64,000 nucleotides of DNA from an uncultured Lachnospiraceae bacterium (lineage in GTDB: Bacteria; Bacillota; Clostridia; Lachnospirales; Anaerotignaceae), in the NCBI GenBank assembly GCA_944384295.1, contig CALWSU010000001.1, positions 124,001-188,000 of the forward strand, read 5' to 3'. Of the stretch, positions 43,609 through 51,511 are shown piece after piece. Both the position numbers and the translations under genes were made by a program. The first letter of the stretch is position 1, and each line of letters opens with the position of its first letter. The notes under the pieces were generated by a model that saw only the letters and a list, made by a program, of their open reading frames with translations, did no database searches and was not told where the DNA came from.

Positions 43609-44388
43609 ATGATGCAGCAAAAAAATGATTCTTTGGTTTTAAATGGTCATGAATTTACATCTCGTTTTATTTTAGGTTCTGGAAAATTTTCATTGGATTT
43701 GGTAAAGGCATGTGTCGAAAAAGCACAAGCACAGATTATTACATTGGCAGTACGTCGTGCCAATGACGGTGGATTGGCAAATATTTTAGATTATATTCCA
43801 GATACTGTCACATTGCTTCCCAATACTTCTGGTGCGCGCAATGCCGAAGAAGCCGTACGTATTGCCAGACTTTCCCGTGAATTGGGTTGCGGTGATTTTG
43901 TAAAAGTAGAAATTATGCGTGACACAAAATATCTGTTGCCAGATAACCAAGAAACCATCAAAGCAACACAAATGCTTGCAAAAGAAGGTTTTGTTGTAAT
44001 GCCTTATATGTATCCTGATTTAAATGTTGCCAGAGATTTGGTAGATGCAGGCGCTGCATGTATTATGCCGCTGGGTGCACCTATTGGCTCTAACAAAGGT
44101 CTTTGCACAAAAGAATTTATTCAAATTTTAATTGATGAAATTGATTTACCCATCATTGTAGACGCTGGTATTGGCAGACCTTCGCAAGCCTGTGAAGCTA
44201 TGGAAATGGGTGCAGCAGCGATTATGGCAAATACTGCCATTGCAACGGCTGGCAATATTCCAGAAATGGCAGAAGCCTTCAAAAAGGCAATCGAAGCTGG
44301 GCGCAGTGCATACCTCTCTGGTCTGGGCAGAACATTGGAAAAAGGTGCAAGCGCTTCTTCTCCCTTGACTGGTTTTTTACAAGATTGA
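43609..44388 (+). CDS. thiG: Thiazole synthase
   Basis: The 259-aa TIM-barrel enzyme forms the thiazole phosphate ring from DXP, dehydroglycine and ThiS-thiocarboxylate. Motifs: [48 protein letters not shown] and [19 protein letters not shown]. An AGAAGG site precedes ATG 43609. Confidence 0.97.
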   Translation: MMQQKNDSLVLNGHEFTSRFILGSGKFSLDLVKACVEKAQAQIITLAVRRANDGGLANILDYIPDTVTLLPNTSGARNAEEAVRIARLSRELGCGDFVKVEIMRDTKYLLPDNQETIKATQMLAKEGFVVMPYMYPDLNVARDLVDAGAACIMPLGAPIGSNKGLCTKEFIQILIDEIDLPIIVDAGIGRPSQACEAMEMGAAAIMANTAIATAGNIPEMAEAFKKAIEAGRSAYLSGLGRTLEKGASASSPLTGFLQD

Positions 44389-44401
44389 GAGGTGTACATA
44401 T

Positions 44402-45616
44402 ATGAATCAGGAACATTTGAACGAAAGTATATTGAGTGAACAAATTTTAGAAGACCAAAAGCAAAACCGTATTGACCATATGAAATATCTGCCGGATATG
44501 GAAGTATTGGATTCCGACGTCATGGAACAAGTCATTTCTGCTATGGAAGCATATGACTACAATACCTACACAGAATCTGACGTGCGCCGCGCTTTGGCAA
44601 AAGAGAATCGCTCTATCGAAGATTTTGCAGCTTTGCTGTCCCCTGCTGCTTTGCCATTGCTAGAAGAAATCGCACAGGCTGCACAAATCGAAACAAGAAA
44701 ACATTTTGGTAACAGTATCTATATGTTTACACCAATTTATATTGCGAATTATTGTGAAAATTACTGCATTTATTGCGGCTTTAATTGTCATAACAAAATC
44801 AATCGTGCGCAACTGAATGCCGATGAAATTGAACAAGAAATGGCAGCCATTGCAAAAACAGGTTTACAAGAAATTTTGATTCTCACAGGCGAAAGTCGCA
44901 GCAAATCTACAGTATCTTATATTGGAGAGGCTTGCAAAATTGCTAGAAAATATTTTAAGGTAATCGGTCTGGAAATTTATCCTGTCAATTCTGATGAATA
45001 TGCTTATTTACATGAATGTGGTGCGGATTATGTGACAGTATTCCAAGAAACTTATCATTCTGATAAATATGAAACCTTACATCTTGCAGGACACAAACGG
45101 ATTTTTCCCTATCGTTTTTATGCACAAGAACGCGCTTTAAAAGGTGGTATGCGTGGTGTTGGATTTGCCGCTTTATTGGGATTGGACGATTTTCGCAAAG
45201 ACGCCTTTGCAACAGGGTATCACGCATACTTATTACAGCGTAAATATCCACATGCAGAAATTGCTTTGTCTTGTCCACGTTTACGCCCGATTATCAATAA
45301 TGACCGTATCAATCCTATGGACGTACACGAAACACAGCTTTTGCAGGTAGTATGTGCATACCGTTTGTTTATGCCATTTGCAAATATTACAGTATCCACA
45401 CGAGAATGCGACAGAGTGCGTGACCATTTGGTACAGATTGCAGCAACAAAAATTTCGGCTGGTGTTAGTACAGGAATCGGCGAACATAGCGAAAATAGCG
45501 AAAAGAAAGGAGACGACCAGTTTGAGATTTCTGACAACCGCTCTGTTGATGAAGTATATCAAGCATTGCTCAAAAACAATCTACAACCGGTCATGAACGA
45601 TTATATTTATGTATAA
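44402..45616 (+). CDS. thiH: 2-iminoacetate synthase (radical SAM)
   Basis: The 404-aa enzyme cleaves tyrosine to dehydroglycine for ThiG. The radical SAM cysteines are C118, C122 and C125 (NYCENYCIYCGF), the CxxxCxxC spacing. The C-terminal QFEISDNRSVDEV motif and ThiH domain are complete. It overlaps thiE by 8 nt. Confidence 0.97.
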   Translation: MNQEHLNESILSEQILEDQKQNRIDHMKYLPDMEVLDSDVMEQVISAMEAYDYNTYTESDVRRALAKENRSIEDFAALLSPAALPLLEEIAQAAQIETRKHFGNSIYMFTPIYIANYCENYCIYCGFNCHNKINRAQLNADEIEQEMAAIAKTGLQEILILTGESRSKSTVSYIGEACKIARKYFKVIGLEIYPVNSDEYAYLHECGADYVTVFQETYHSDKYETLHLAGHKRIFPYRFYAQERALKGGMRGVGFAALLGLDDFRKDAFATGYHAYLLQRKYPHAEIALSCPRLRPIINNDRINPMDVHETQLLQVVCAYRLFMPFANITVSTRECDRVRDHLVQIAATKISAGVSTGIGEHSENSEKKGDDQFEISDNRSVDEVYQALLKNNLQPVMNDYIYV

Positions 45617-46199
45617 ACAGGATATTTTTCAACACACAATTGCGGTTTCTCATAGAAAGTTAAGCAAACGCCCTTTTTTAGAACAAGTAGAAATCGTTTG
45701 TCGCCACAAACCCAAGGCGTTTCTGTTGCGTGAAAAAGATTTGTCCGAAAAAGAATATGCAGTTTTAGCACAAGATGTACTATCCATTTGTAAAAAATAT
45801 CAAGTTCCTTGTATTTTACATACCTATTTTGCTGTTGCACAGGAATTGGGCTGTGATACCATTCATTTGCCTTTGCCCTTATTGCGCACACATCAAAACG
45901 CACTTTCTGCATTTTCTAAAATTGGAACTTCTATTCATTCTTTAGAAGAAGCAAAAGAAGCCCAAGCATTGGGCGCAACCTATTGTACAGCTGGACACAT
46001 TTATGCAACGGATTGTAAAAAAGATATTCCTCCACGTGGGCTTTCTTTCTTGCAAGAAGTTTGTGAACATACCACCATTCCTGTATATGCCATTGGTGGG
46101 ATACAATGTAACCCACTACAAATAGAAGAAGTCCTACATTGTGGCGCAAAAGGTGCATGTATTATGTCTGCTATGATGCAGCTAGATGAAAACAGATAG
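45609..46199 (+). CDS. thiE: Thiamin-phosphate synthase-like protein (ThiE/TenI family)
   Basis: The 196-aa TIM-barrel protein has LLREKDLSEKEYAVLA, the GTSIHSLEEAKEAQALGA stretch, a YCTAGHIYATDCKKDIPPRG loop and VYAIGGI. It ends the thiazole operon. It may join the two thiamin halves (ThiE) or, like TenI, aromatise the thiazole; the short length and the pattern do not settle this. Confidence 0.88.
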   Translation: MYKQDIFQHTIAVSHRKLSKRPFLEQVEIVCRHKPKAFLLREKDLSEKEYAVLAQDVLSICKKYQVPCILHTYFAVAQELGCDTIHLPLPLLRTHQNALSAFSKIGTSIHSLEEAKEAQALGATYCTAGHIYATDCKKDIPPRGLSFLQEVCEHTTIPVYAIGGIQCNPLQIEEVLHCGAKGACIMSAMMQLDENR

Positions 46200-46237
46200 G
46201 AAATATCACTTTTTGTTTTCATATTGCACATAAAAAT

Positions 46238-46269
46238 ACAGAAGGGAAACGCAGATATTTCCCTTCTGT
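46238..46269 (+). terminator. Hairpin after thiE, adjoining the structured element
   Basis: ACAGAAGGGAAA pairs with TTTCCCTTCTGT over 12 bp. No T-run follows because repeat copy 2 begins at the end of the stem; the matching T-run is found beyond the element after a second copy of the right half (46569-46593, then TTTCTTTTC). Confidence 0.7.
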
Positions 46270-46566
46270 CAGGGTGTCGAAAAATACGACACCCTGTCGT
46301 CAAAGGCTCATTTCATTCAAGCCTTTGACGAGTAGGCAGAAGTATAAAGCCAAAGTTCCATCGGCTAAAAAGCCTTGAAACTTTGGCTTTTCCTCGTCGG
46401 AAATGAATTCCGACTGCGGATTACATTTGGGAAACTACACACCGCCAAGAAGGGCGGACAGCCATTTATGGCTGGCATTTGCGCAGCAAATGTGTTGACC
46501 ATCGTTCCCCAAGCCCCTCCGCGTTCTCGACAAAGTAAAAAATGTACTTTTTTACAGTCTGACTGA
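46269..46566. repeat. Dispersed structured non-coding element, copy 2
   Basis: The roughly 298-bp element is related to 37826-38087 and is more complete. It holds AGGGTGTCG/CGACACCCT, the shared 11-bp stem, GCCAAAGTT/AACTTTGGC, GTCGGAA/TTCCGAC, CCGCC/GGCGG (46442-46457), CAGCCAT/ATGGCTG, CATTTGC/GCAAATG (46476-46492) and GTAAAAAA/TTTTTTAC. It is flanked by a 25-bp direct repeat with one mismatch (46245-46269 and 46569-46593). It lies between converging thiE and panC. Confidence 0.85.
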
Positions 46567-46628
46567 AAGGAAACACAGATATTTCCCTTCTGTTTTCTTT
46601 TCATTATTATAGATATAACTGTTTCGGA

Positions 46629-47474
46629 TTAAGATTCATATATAAAATTATCAATCAATCTGGTTTTGCCAATATAAACAGCCATCGCAACCAATACAGC
46701 GCCTTCCATTTTAGATACAGGCTGCATCGAAACTGCATCTACCGCTTGTACATAATCAATTTTTGCCAGTGGCTCTGTTTCAATCAAATTTTTCATCTCT
46801 TGTACAATTTTTTCTGCATCTGTTTCACCATTTTGTGTCAGTTCTTGTCCTAGATGTATCGCCTGACTCAAAATCAAAGCTGCCTTTCTTTCTTCGGGGC
46901 TGAGATAGGTATTTCGAGAACTTTTTGCCAAACCATCTGGCTCTCTGACAATCGGACAACCCACAATTTCAATATCAAAATTCAAATCTCTTACCATACG
47001 TTTGATGATTGCCAATTGTTGCGCATCTTTTTGTCCAAAATATGCTCTATCTGGTGTAACGATATGAAATAGTTTGGATACTACCGTACATACTCCTCTA
47101 AAATGAATCGGTCTTGTTTTCCCACACAACGTTTCTGATAATACTTCCATATTCACATAGGTATGGAAACCCTCTCCATACATTTCTTCTGGTTCTGGGT
47201 GAAACACAAGTGCTGCCCCTACTGATTCGCACAATGCAGCATCTCTTTCCAAATCTCTCGGATATGCTGCAAAATCCTCATTTGGTCCAAATTGTGTTGG
47301 ATTTACAAAAATACTCACTACGACTTTATCGTTTTCTTGACAAGCTCTTTCGATGAGGCTTTTATGTCCTTCATGCAAATAACCCATTGTAGGTACCAAA
47401 CCTACAGACAGTCCAGCTTTCTTCCAATCTTTTACTTGTGCTCTTACTTCGGAAATTGTTTTTACGACTTTCAT
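46629..47474 (-). CDS. panC: Pantothenate synthetase
   Basis: The 281-aa enzyme joins pantoate and beta-alanine. It shows the nucleotidyltransferase motif PTMGYLHEGHKSLI, FVNPTQFGPNEDFAAYPR, FGQKDAQQL and a KSSRNTYLSPEER loop. ATG 47474 follows AAGGGAG. It lies 12 nt after panB. No panD is present in the window. Confidence 0.97.
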   Translation of the reverse strand: MKVVKTISEVRAQVKDWKKAGLSVGLVPTMGYLHEGHKSLIERACQENDKVVVSIFVNPTQFGPNEDFAAYPRDLERDAALCESVGAALVFHPEPEEMYGEGFHTYVNMEVLSETLCGKTRPIHFRGVCTVVSKLFHIVTPDRAYFGQKDAQQLAIIKRMVRDLNFDIEIVGCPIVREPDGLAKSSRNTYLSPEERKAALILSQAIHLGQELTQNGETDAEKIVQEMKNLIETEPLAKIDYVQAVDAVSMQPVSKMEGAVLVAMAVYIGKTRLIDNFIYES

Positions 47475-47486
47475 TTCGATTCTCCC

Positions 47487-48314
47487 TTAATACAACTTTT
47501 GAATAACTTCGTCAGAAATTGCAAATGTATGCTCTTTTGCTGGAAATGCTCCACTTTCCACTTCTGTAATATAGTTCCGAAATGCCTGCAACATCATATC
47601 GCCTATATTGGTATACTGCTTTACAAACTTTGGTGTAAAATCTGAAAACATGCCTAACATATCTTGGTATACCAAAATCTGACCATCACAACCAGCACCA
47701 GCACCAATGCCAATGGTAGGAATGGAAATCGATTTTGAAATCAATTCTGCCAATTTTGCTGGTACACATTCCAATACCACAGCAAAAGCACCTGCTTCCT
47801 CTACTGCTTTTGCATCTTCCAATAACTTTCTTGCTGCATCTTCATTTTTCCCCTGTACCTTAAATCCGCCAAACGCATTTACCGACTGCGGTGTCAATCC
47901 AAGATGCGCCATAACTGGAATAGACGCATTTGTAATTGCTCTAATTTGTGGACAAACAGAAGCGCCGCCTTCCAATTTTACCGCTTGACATTTTCCTTCT
48001 TTCATCAATCTTCCAGCATTATATACAGCATCTTCTATGGATACCTGATAAGACATAAAAGGCATATCCCCAACGACCAAGGCATTCTTTGCCCCACGAC
48101 ATACTGCCGCAGTATGATGAATCATATCTTCCATGGTAACTGGTAATGTATCCTCATAACCCAAAACGACCATGCCCAAAGAATCTCCAACCAAAATCCC
48201 ATTGATTTCTGCCTGATCCATCAGTTTTGCAGTGGAATAATCATATGCAGTCAGCATAGATATTTTTTGTCCTTTTGCCTTTTGTTCTTTAAATGTTGAA
48301 ACTGTGTTTTTCAT
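47487..48314 (-). CDS. panB: 3-methyl-2-oxobutanoate hydroxymethyltransferase
   Basis: The 275-aa TIM-barrel enzyme makes ketopantoate. Motifs: [50 protein letters not shown] and [21 protein letters not shown] 48314 follows GGAGG at 9 nt; the longer extension is not supported. It overlaps the PanG-like gene by 26 nt. Confidence 0.97.
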   Translation of the reverse strand: MKNTVSTFKEQKAKGQKISMLTAYDYSTAKLMDQAEINGILVGDSLGMVVLGYEDTLPVTMEDMIHHTAAVCRGAKNALVVGDMPFMSYQVSIEDAVYNAGRLMKEGKCQAVKLEGGASVCPQIRAITNASIPVMAHLGLTPQSVNAFGGFKVQGKNEDAARKLLEDAKAVEEAGAFAVVLECVPAKLAELISKSISIPTIGIGAGAGCDGQILVYQDMLGMFSDFTPKFVKQYTNIGDMMLQAFRNYITEVESGAFPAKEHTFAISDEVIQKLY

Positions 48315-49173
48315 TTTGTATGACCTCCGCAACCTTTGTATAATCCCGATCTGGGTGTTTTTCACCTGCTATCGCCAGCAACTGTTCTGATAAAAGCAAA
48401 TAAATTTGAAGCAATTCTTCTTTTGATTTTACAGATGCATTTCGTATCGCCGAAATATGCTTTTCTATGGTGATTGTATCTGCTCTTTCTACTGGACCAG
48501 TCAATGCTTCCACTTGTCCTTTTTCTAAGATCGCTTGTGCATTTCCCAAAAACAGTGGCGCCAATGCTTGTTGTGCATCTTCTTTTGTAAAGCCGCAACT
48601 TTCCAAAATACAACCTCCCAAAGCATACAGCCCTACCACTAAATTACTTACAACAACCGCACCGCAATGATACAAAGATTTATTTTCTGTTGTTGTAATA
48701 ATCACACGACAGCCTGCTTTTTGCAAAAAATCTGTCATATCTTTGATATGATTTTGGGAACCTTCGATTGTAAAATAAGCATTTTGCAATTCTTGATACG
48801 ACGCATATTTGTTGCTGATTGCATAGAGCGGATGTACAGAATATATCGATGCACCAAGTTTTTCTCCATCAAAAAAAGCGGTCGACGCAATCGAACCGCT
48901 GCAATGACAAATATTTTTATTTTTTATATCCAGATTTTTTATGCAATCCCATACTTCACCAATATTCTGATCTGGTACTGTGATAAAAAGGGTATCGCTC
49001 TCACGCAAAAGGTCTGAGATAGCATCATACGCTTTTGTGTTTGTAAAATCTGCTGCCGATTTGGCTGATTCTGGTGATTTGCTGTAATAGCCGGTCACAT
49101 CTACGTTTTTTTCTTTGAAATATTTTCCCAAAGAAAAACCGACCTTTCCCGCACCAATGAACCCAACTTTCAT
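48289..49173 (-). CDS. Rossmann/DUF2520 protein, probable PanG-type ketopantoate reductase
   Basis: The 294-aa protein has an N-terminal NAD(P)-binding motif ([17 protein letters not shown]), [17 protein letters not shown] and a C-terminal helical DUF2520 domain ([28 protein letters not shown]). It is first in an operon with panB and panC, and the ketopantoate reductase step is otherwise missing here. From memory, a DUF2520-like reductase named PanG fills this step in some bacteria, so the same role is proposed. ATG 49173 follows AAAGGAG at 8 nt. Confidence 0.85.
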   Translation of the reverse strand: MKVGFIGAGKVGFSLGKYFKEKNVDVTGYYSKSPESAKSAADFTNTKAYDAISDLLRESDTLFITVPDQNIGEVWDCIKNLDIKNKNICHCSGSIASTAFFDGEKLGASIYSVHPLYAISNKYASYQELQNAYFTIEGSQNHIKDMTDFLQKAGCRVIITTTENKSLYHCGAVVVSNLVVGLYALGGCILESCGFTKEDAQQALAPLFLGNAQAILEKGQVEALTGPVERADTITIEKHISAIRNASVKSKEELLQIYLLLSEQLLAIAGEKHPDRDYTKVAEVIQNEKHSFNI

Positions 49174-49311
49174 ACCGTTCACTCCTTTCTAGGTAGTGAC
49201 AGCATAAAAAATCCGCATATTGAGGTATCGTTTCATATCAATACGATCCTACTTCGCATAAAAAATAAATTACTTGTGGTACAGCTTCTTTCCGAATACC
49301 ATCCACAAATT

Positions 49312-49340
49312 ACTATAACATATTCCTACATTTTTGTCTA
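49312..49340 (-). promoter_or_regulatory. Promoter of the pan operon
   Basis: On the minus strand TAGACA, a 17-nt spacer and TATAGT with an extended TG. The leader would be about 130 nt long before ATG 49173; I see no recognised riboswitch in it. Confidence 0.7.
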
Positions 49341-49472
49341 TCCATGATAAAAAAATATACCACAATTTGACAAAACACAAAAATAGAAAATCATATTTCG
49401 TAGTTATTTCTCAAGTTTTGTATGATATAATATAGGAAAATAGACAATATGACACATATCAATATAACAGAT

Positions 49473-50294
49473 TCAGCCAAAATATACAGCCGCAAGTATA
49501 CTTCCTACAGCCACCAATACAACTATCCAAACCAAAACAATAAACAAAACAATATGCTTTGCTTGTATATTCATATGATTCTGCAACTGCGCTATTTGTT
49601 CTTTCATTTGCTCTATCTCTTTGGTACCAAAATGATTGTGAATCCAATTTTCGTCATAAAATTTACGATTTTTATCATAAGAATAACGAAATTGTATCTC
49701 TTTTTTCTTCGCTGTCACTTCTCCGCGATTGCCATAGTGCAAGTGATCAAAAAATACGGTAAAAAAAGCCAAGATTGACTCCAAATCATAATATGCATCT
49801 AATAAAAACACATAATAGAAATCTAAATTATCCATCACTGCCAAAGGCTTTACAATCTCAGCAATTTGCATATCATTCTCATAAATGACGATATGTCTGG
49901 TACTTCCCACAGACACATCATAACAATATAATTGATAATCTGCATATGCAATGACATATTTAGAATCCCATAAGCCATTTGTCAGTTTATAAAACATGGC
50001 ACAACTTTTCCCATTTTCGTCTATTATGTCAAAAATCAGGCTTTTTTGTTCTCCTGTCACGACCCATTTCATAGGTATCGCTGTATTGGAAATATTGTCC
50101 AGCAAATCATAACTGGTCACATAACAGATACTTTCGTCTGTTCTTGTCATCACACATTGCTGTATTCTCTCTGCATGAAATGGCACTTGCAAGTTCATCC
50201 AAGGTGTACCAGCAAAATATTTTAATGTATCATTGACGAGAACCTGAAATTTATTTTTAAAATTTGCTTGTGTTTGCTCCACTTTTATTATCAT
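49473..50294 (-). CDS. Unknown protein with LURP/tubby-like domain and C-terminal membrane anchor
   Basis: The 273-aa protein is beta-rich over about residues 10-170, in a pattern reminiscent of the LURP-one/tubby C-terminal fold (ESICYVTSYDLL, KSLIFDIIDENGKSCAMFY, RHIVIYENDMQIAEIVKP). It then has a helical stretch and a single strong membrane segment at about 247-270. It is the last gene of the accessory operon. The fold call is tentative and the function unknown. Confidence 0.75.
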   Translation of the reverse strand: MIIKVEQTQANFKNKFQVLVNDTLKYFAGTPWMNLQVPFHAERIQQCVMTRTDESICYVTSYDLLDNISNTAIPMKWVVTGEQKSLIFDIIDENGKSCAMFYKLTNGLWDSKYVIAYADYQLYCYDVSVGSTRHIVIYENDMQIAEIVKPLAVMDNLDFYYVFLLDAYYDLESILAFFTVFFDHLHYGNRGEVTAKKKEIQFRYSYDKNRKFYDENWIHNHFGTKEIEQMKEQIAQLQNHMNIQAKHIVLFIVLVWIVVLVAVGSILAAVYFG

Positions 50295-50327
50295 ATCACA
50301 TCACCATAAACTACTGAAAATGACGTT

Positions 50328-50972
50328 TTATCCCTCTACTTTTCCCATCAAATCTATATAACTAAAATAATCATCATCTTCTAATGCCAATGTTGTATCT
50401 ACATAGTATTCCAACCAATCCAAAAAATGCATTGGCTTTTTTGTCTTTGGATCCATCAGAGGTGCTGTACCAACATCATTGGCAAAATCATAAAACCACA
50501 CAGTGCCATAAGTTTCTGGATCTTCTGTATTGACAATCAATATACTATACATTGCGCACCCTTCATGACAAAGCCAAAGAAAGCCAGCATCAATTTCATC
50601 AAATATCGTATCTGACGAATAAATTTCATCATATTCCTCTTCCGATAACTCCATCAAATACAATGGATTTTTCACAGTATAGGGAAATTTCTGCTGCAAA
50701 ACAGGTTTGCTTTCTGCGTCAATATCATTTTCCCCAAACAAAGCATATAATCCATAAAATGGCTGTGTGCCTCCATCTGCTACAGTAATCAAAAACTTTT
50801 TATAATCTTCTGGCAGTTGAATACCATTTTGCATTTCAAAATTTGCAACCATTTCTTCTGAAACAGGAGGATTCCATTGTGGCGGAAAAAGCCCAATATC
50901 GTATTGGGGTTGCTTTTCATTCAGTTTTTTCATTTTCTGCATAATCATTTGTATTCTTTCCTCTATCTGCAT
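50328..50972 (-). CDS. SMI1/KNR4 (SUKH) family protein
   Basis: The 214-aa protein has the SUKH hallmark near the N-terminus (PVSEEMVANFEMQNGIQLPE, DYKKFLITVADGG), a central strand set with GFLWLCHEGCAMYSILIV, and TYGTVWFYDFAND. SUKH proteins are frequent immunity proteins against polymorphic toxins, but many are of unknown role. ATG 50972 follows AAAGGAG. No obvious toxin gene is adjacent. Confidence 0.87.
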   Translation of the reverse strand: MQIEERIQMIMQKMKKLNEKQPQYDIGLFPPQWNPPVSEEMVANFEMQNGIQLPEDYKKFLITVADGGTQPFYGLYALFGENDIDAESKPVLQQKFPYTVKNPLYLMELSEEEYDEIYSSDTIFDEIDAGFLWLCHEGCAMYSILIVNTEDPETYGTVWFYDFANDVGTAPLMDPKTKKPMHFLDWLEYYVDTTLALEDDDYFSYIDLMGKVEG

Positions 50973-51031
50973 AAGTATCTCTACTCCTTTTTCTATATTG
51001 GAATATACTTTATATTTTTTCTAAAATAATG

Positions 51032-51505
51032 TCAAATCAAAGTGTTGCATGGCACAACTTGCAAAAAATAAGTACCTGCACAATAGGTATCTTCAAAATC
51101 TAATTGGATACGATACCCATAAGACTCTAATATTTTGTTGCATGCCGACACTCTATCTTGCAAAGTATCTCTTGTGCCCAAATCCACATATAAATCTATC
51201 AGCACATCTTTTAACAAAGCAAAAATAGATTCTGGTAACTTCGATTGCAAAAAAGCAGAAACTTGCTTTGTCACATCTTCTGCATAGCCATCTATACGTA
51301 AATTTTCTCCATTCCAATTGGCATCATATAACCAAAAGATATCTTCCTCTATTTCATTTTCATCGCAGAGAAACTCTTCAAATTCTTCTTGTGTTTCTAT
51401 CAAAAGCATATCATGAATGACTTCTGCTTTCTGTTGATACAATTCCAAATACTTTTTCGATGCCAAAAGTACATGGATTCTTTCTGTTGCTTCGTCATAT
51501 ATCAT
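51032..51505 (-). CDS. Unknown 157-aa acidic protein
   Basis: This is an acidic soluble protein without known domains. The N-terminal half is helical (YEQQK-like YLELYQQKAEVIHDMLLIE) with an EEFEEFLCDENEIEED run; the C-terminal half includes ESYGYRIQLDFEDTYCAGTY. It lies 6 nt after the large LRR gene and 59 nt before the SUKH gene. It may be an immunity-type protein by position; that is only inference. Confidence 0.7.
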   Translation of the reverse strand: MIYDEATERIHVLLASKKYLELYQQKAEVIHDMLLIETQEEFEEFLCDENEIEEDIFWLYDANWNGENLRIDGYAEDVTKQVSAFLQSKLPESIFALLKDVLIDLYVDLGTRDTLQDRVSACNKILESYGYRIQLDFEDTYCAGTYFLQVVPCNTLI

Positions 51506-51511
51506 TCTCCT

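Noticed and set aside
49183-49311. Riboswitch in the pan operon leader
   Set aside because: The leader is long and has weak inverted repeats, but no conserved aptamer motif could be matched by eye.
49449-49778. Plus-strand open frame at the 3' end of the accessory operon
   Set aside because: A TATAAT stands upstream, but there is no good -35, no ribosome site, and it is antisense to the LURP-like gene.
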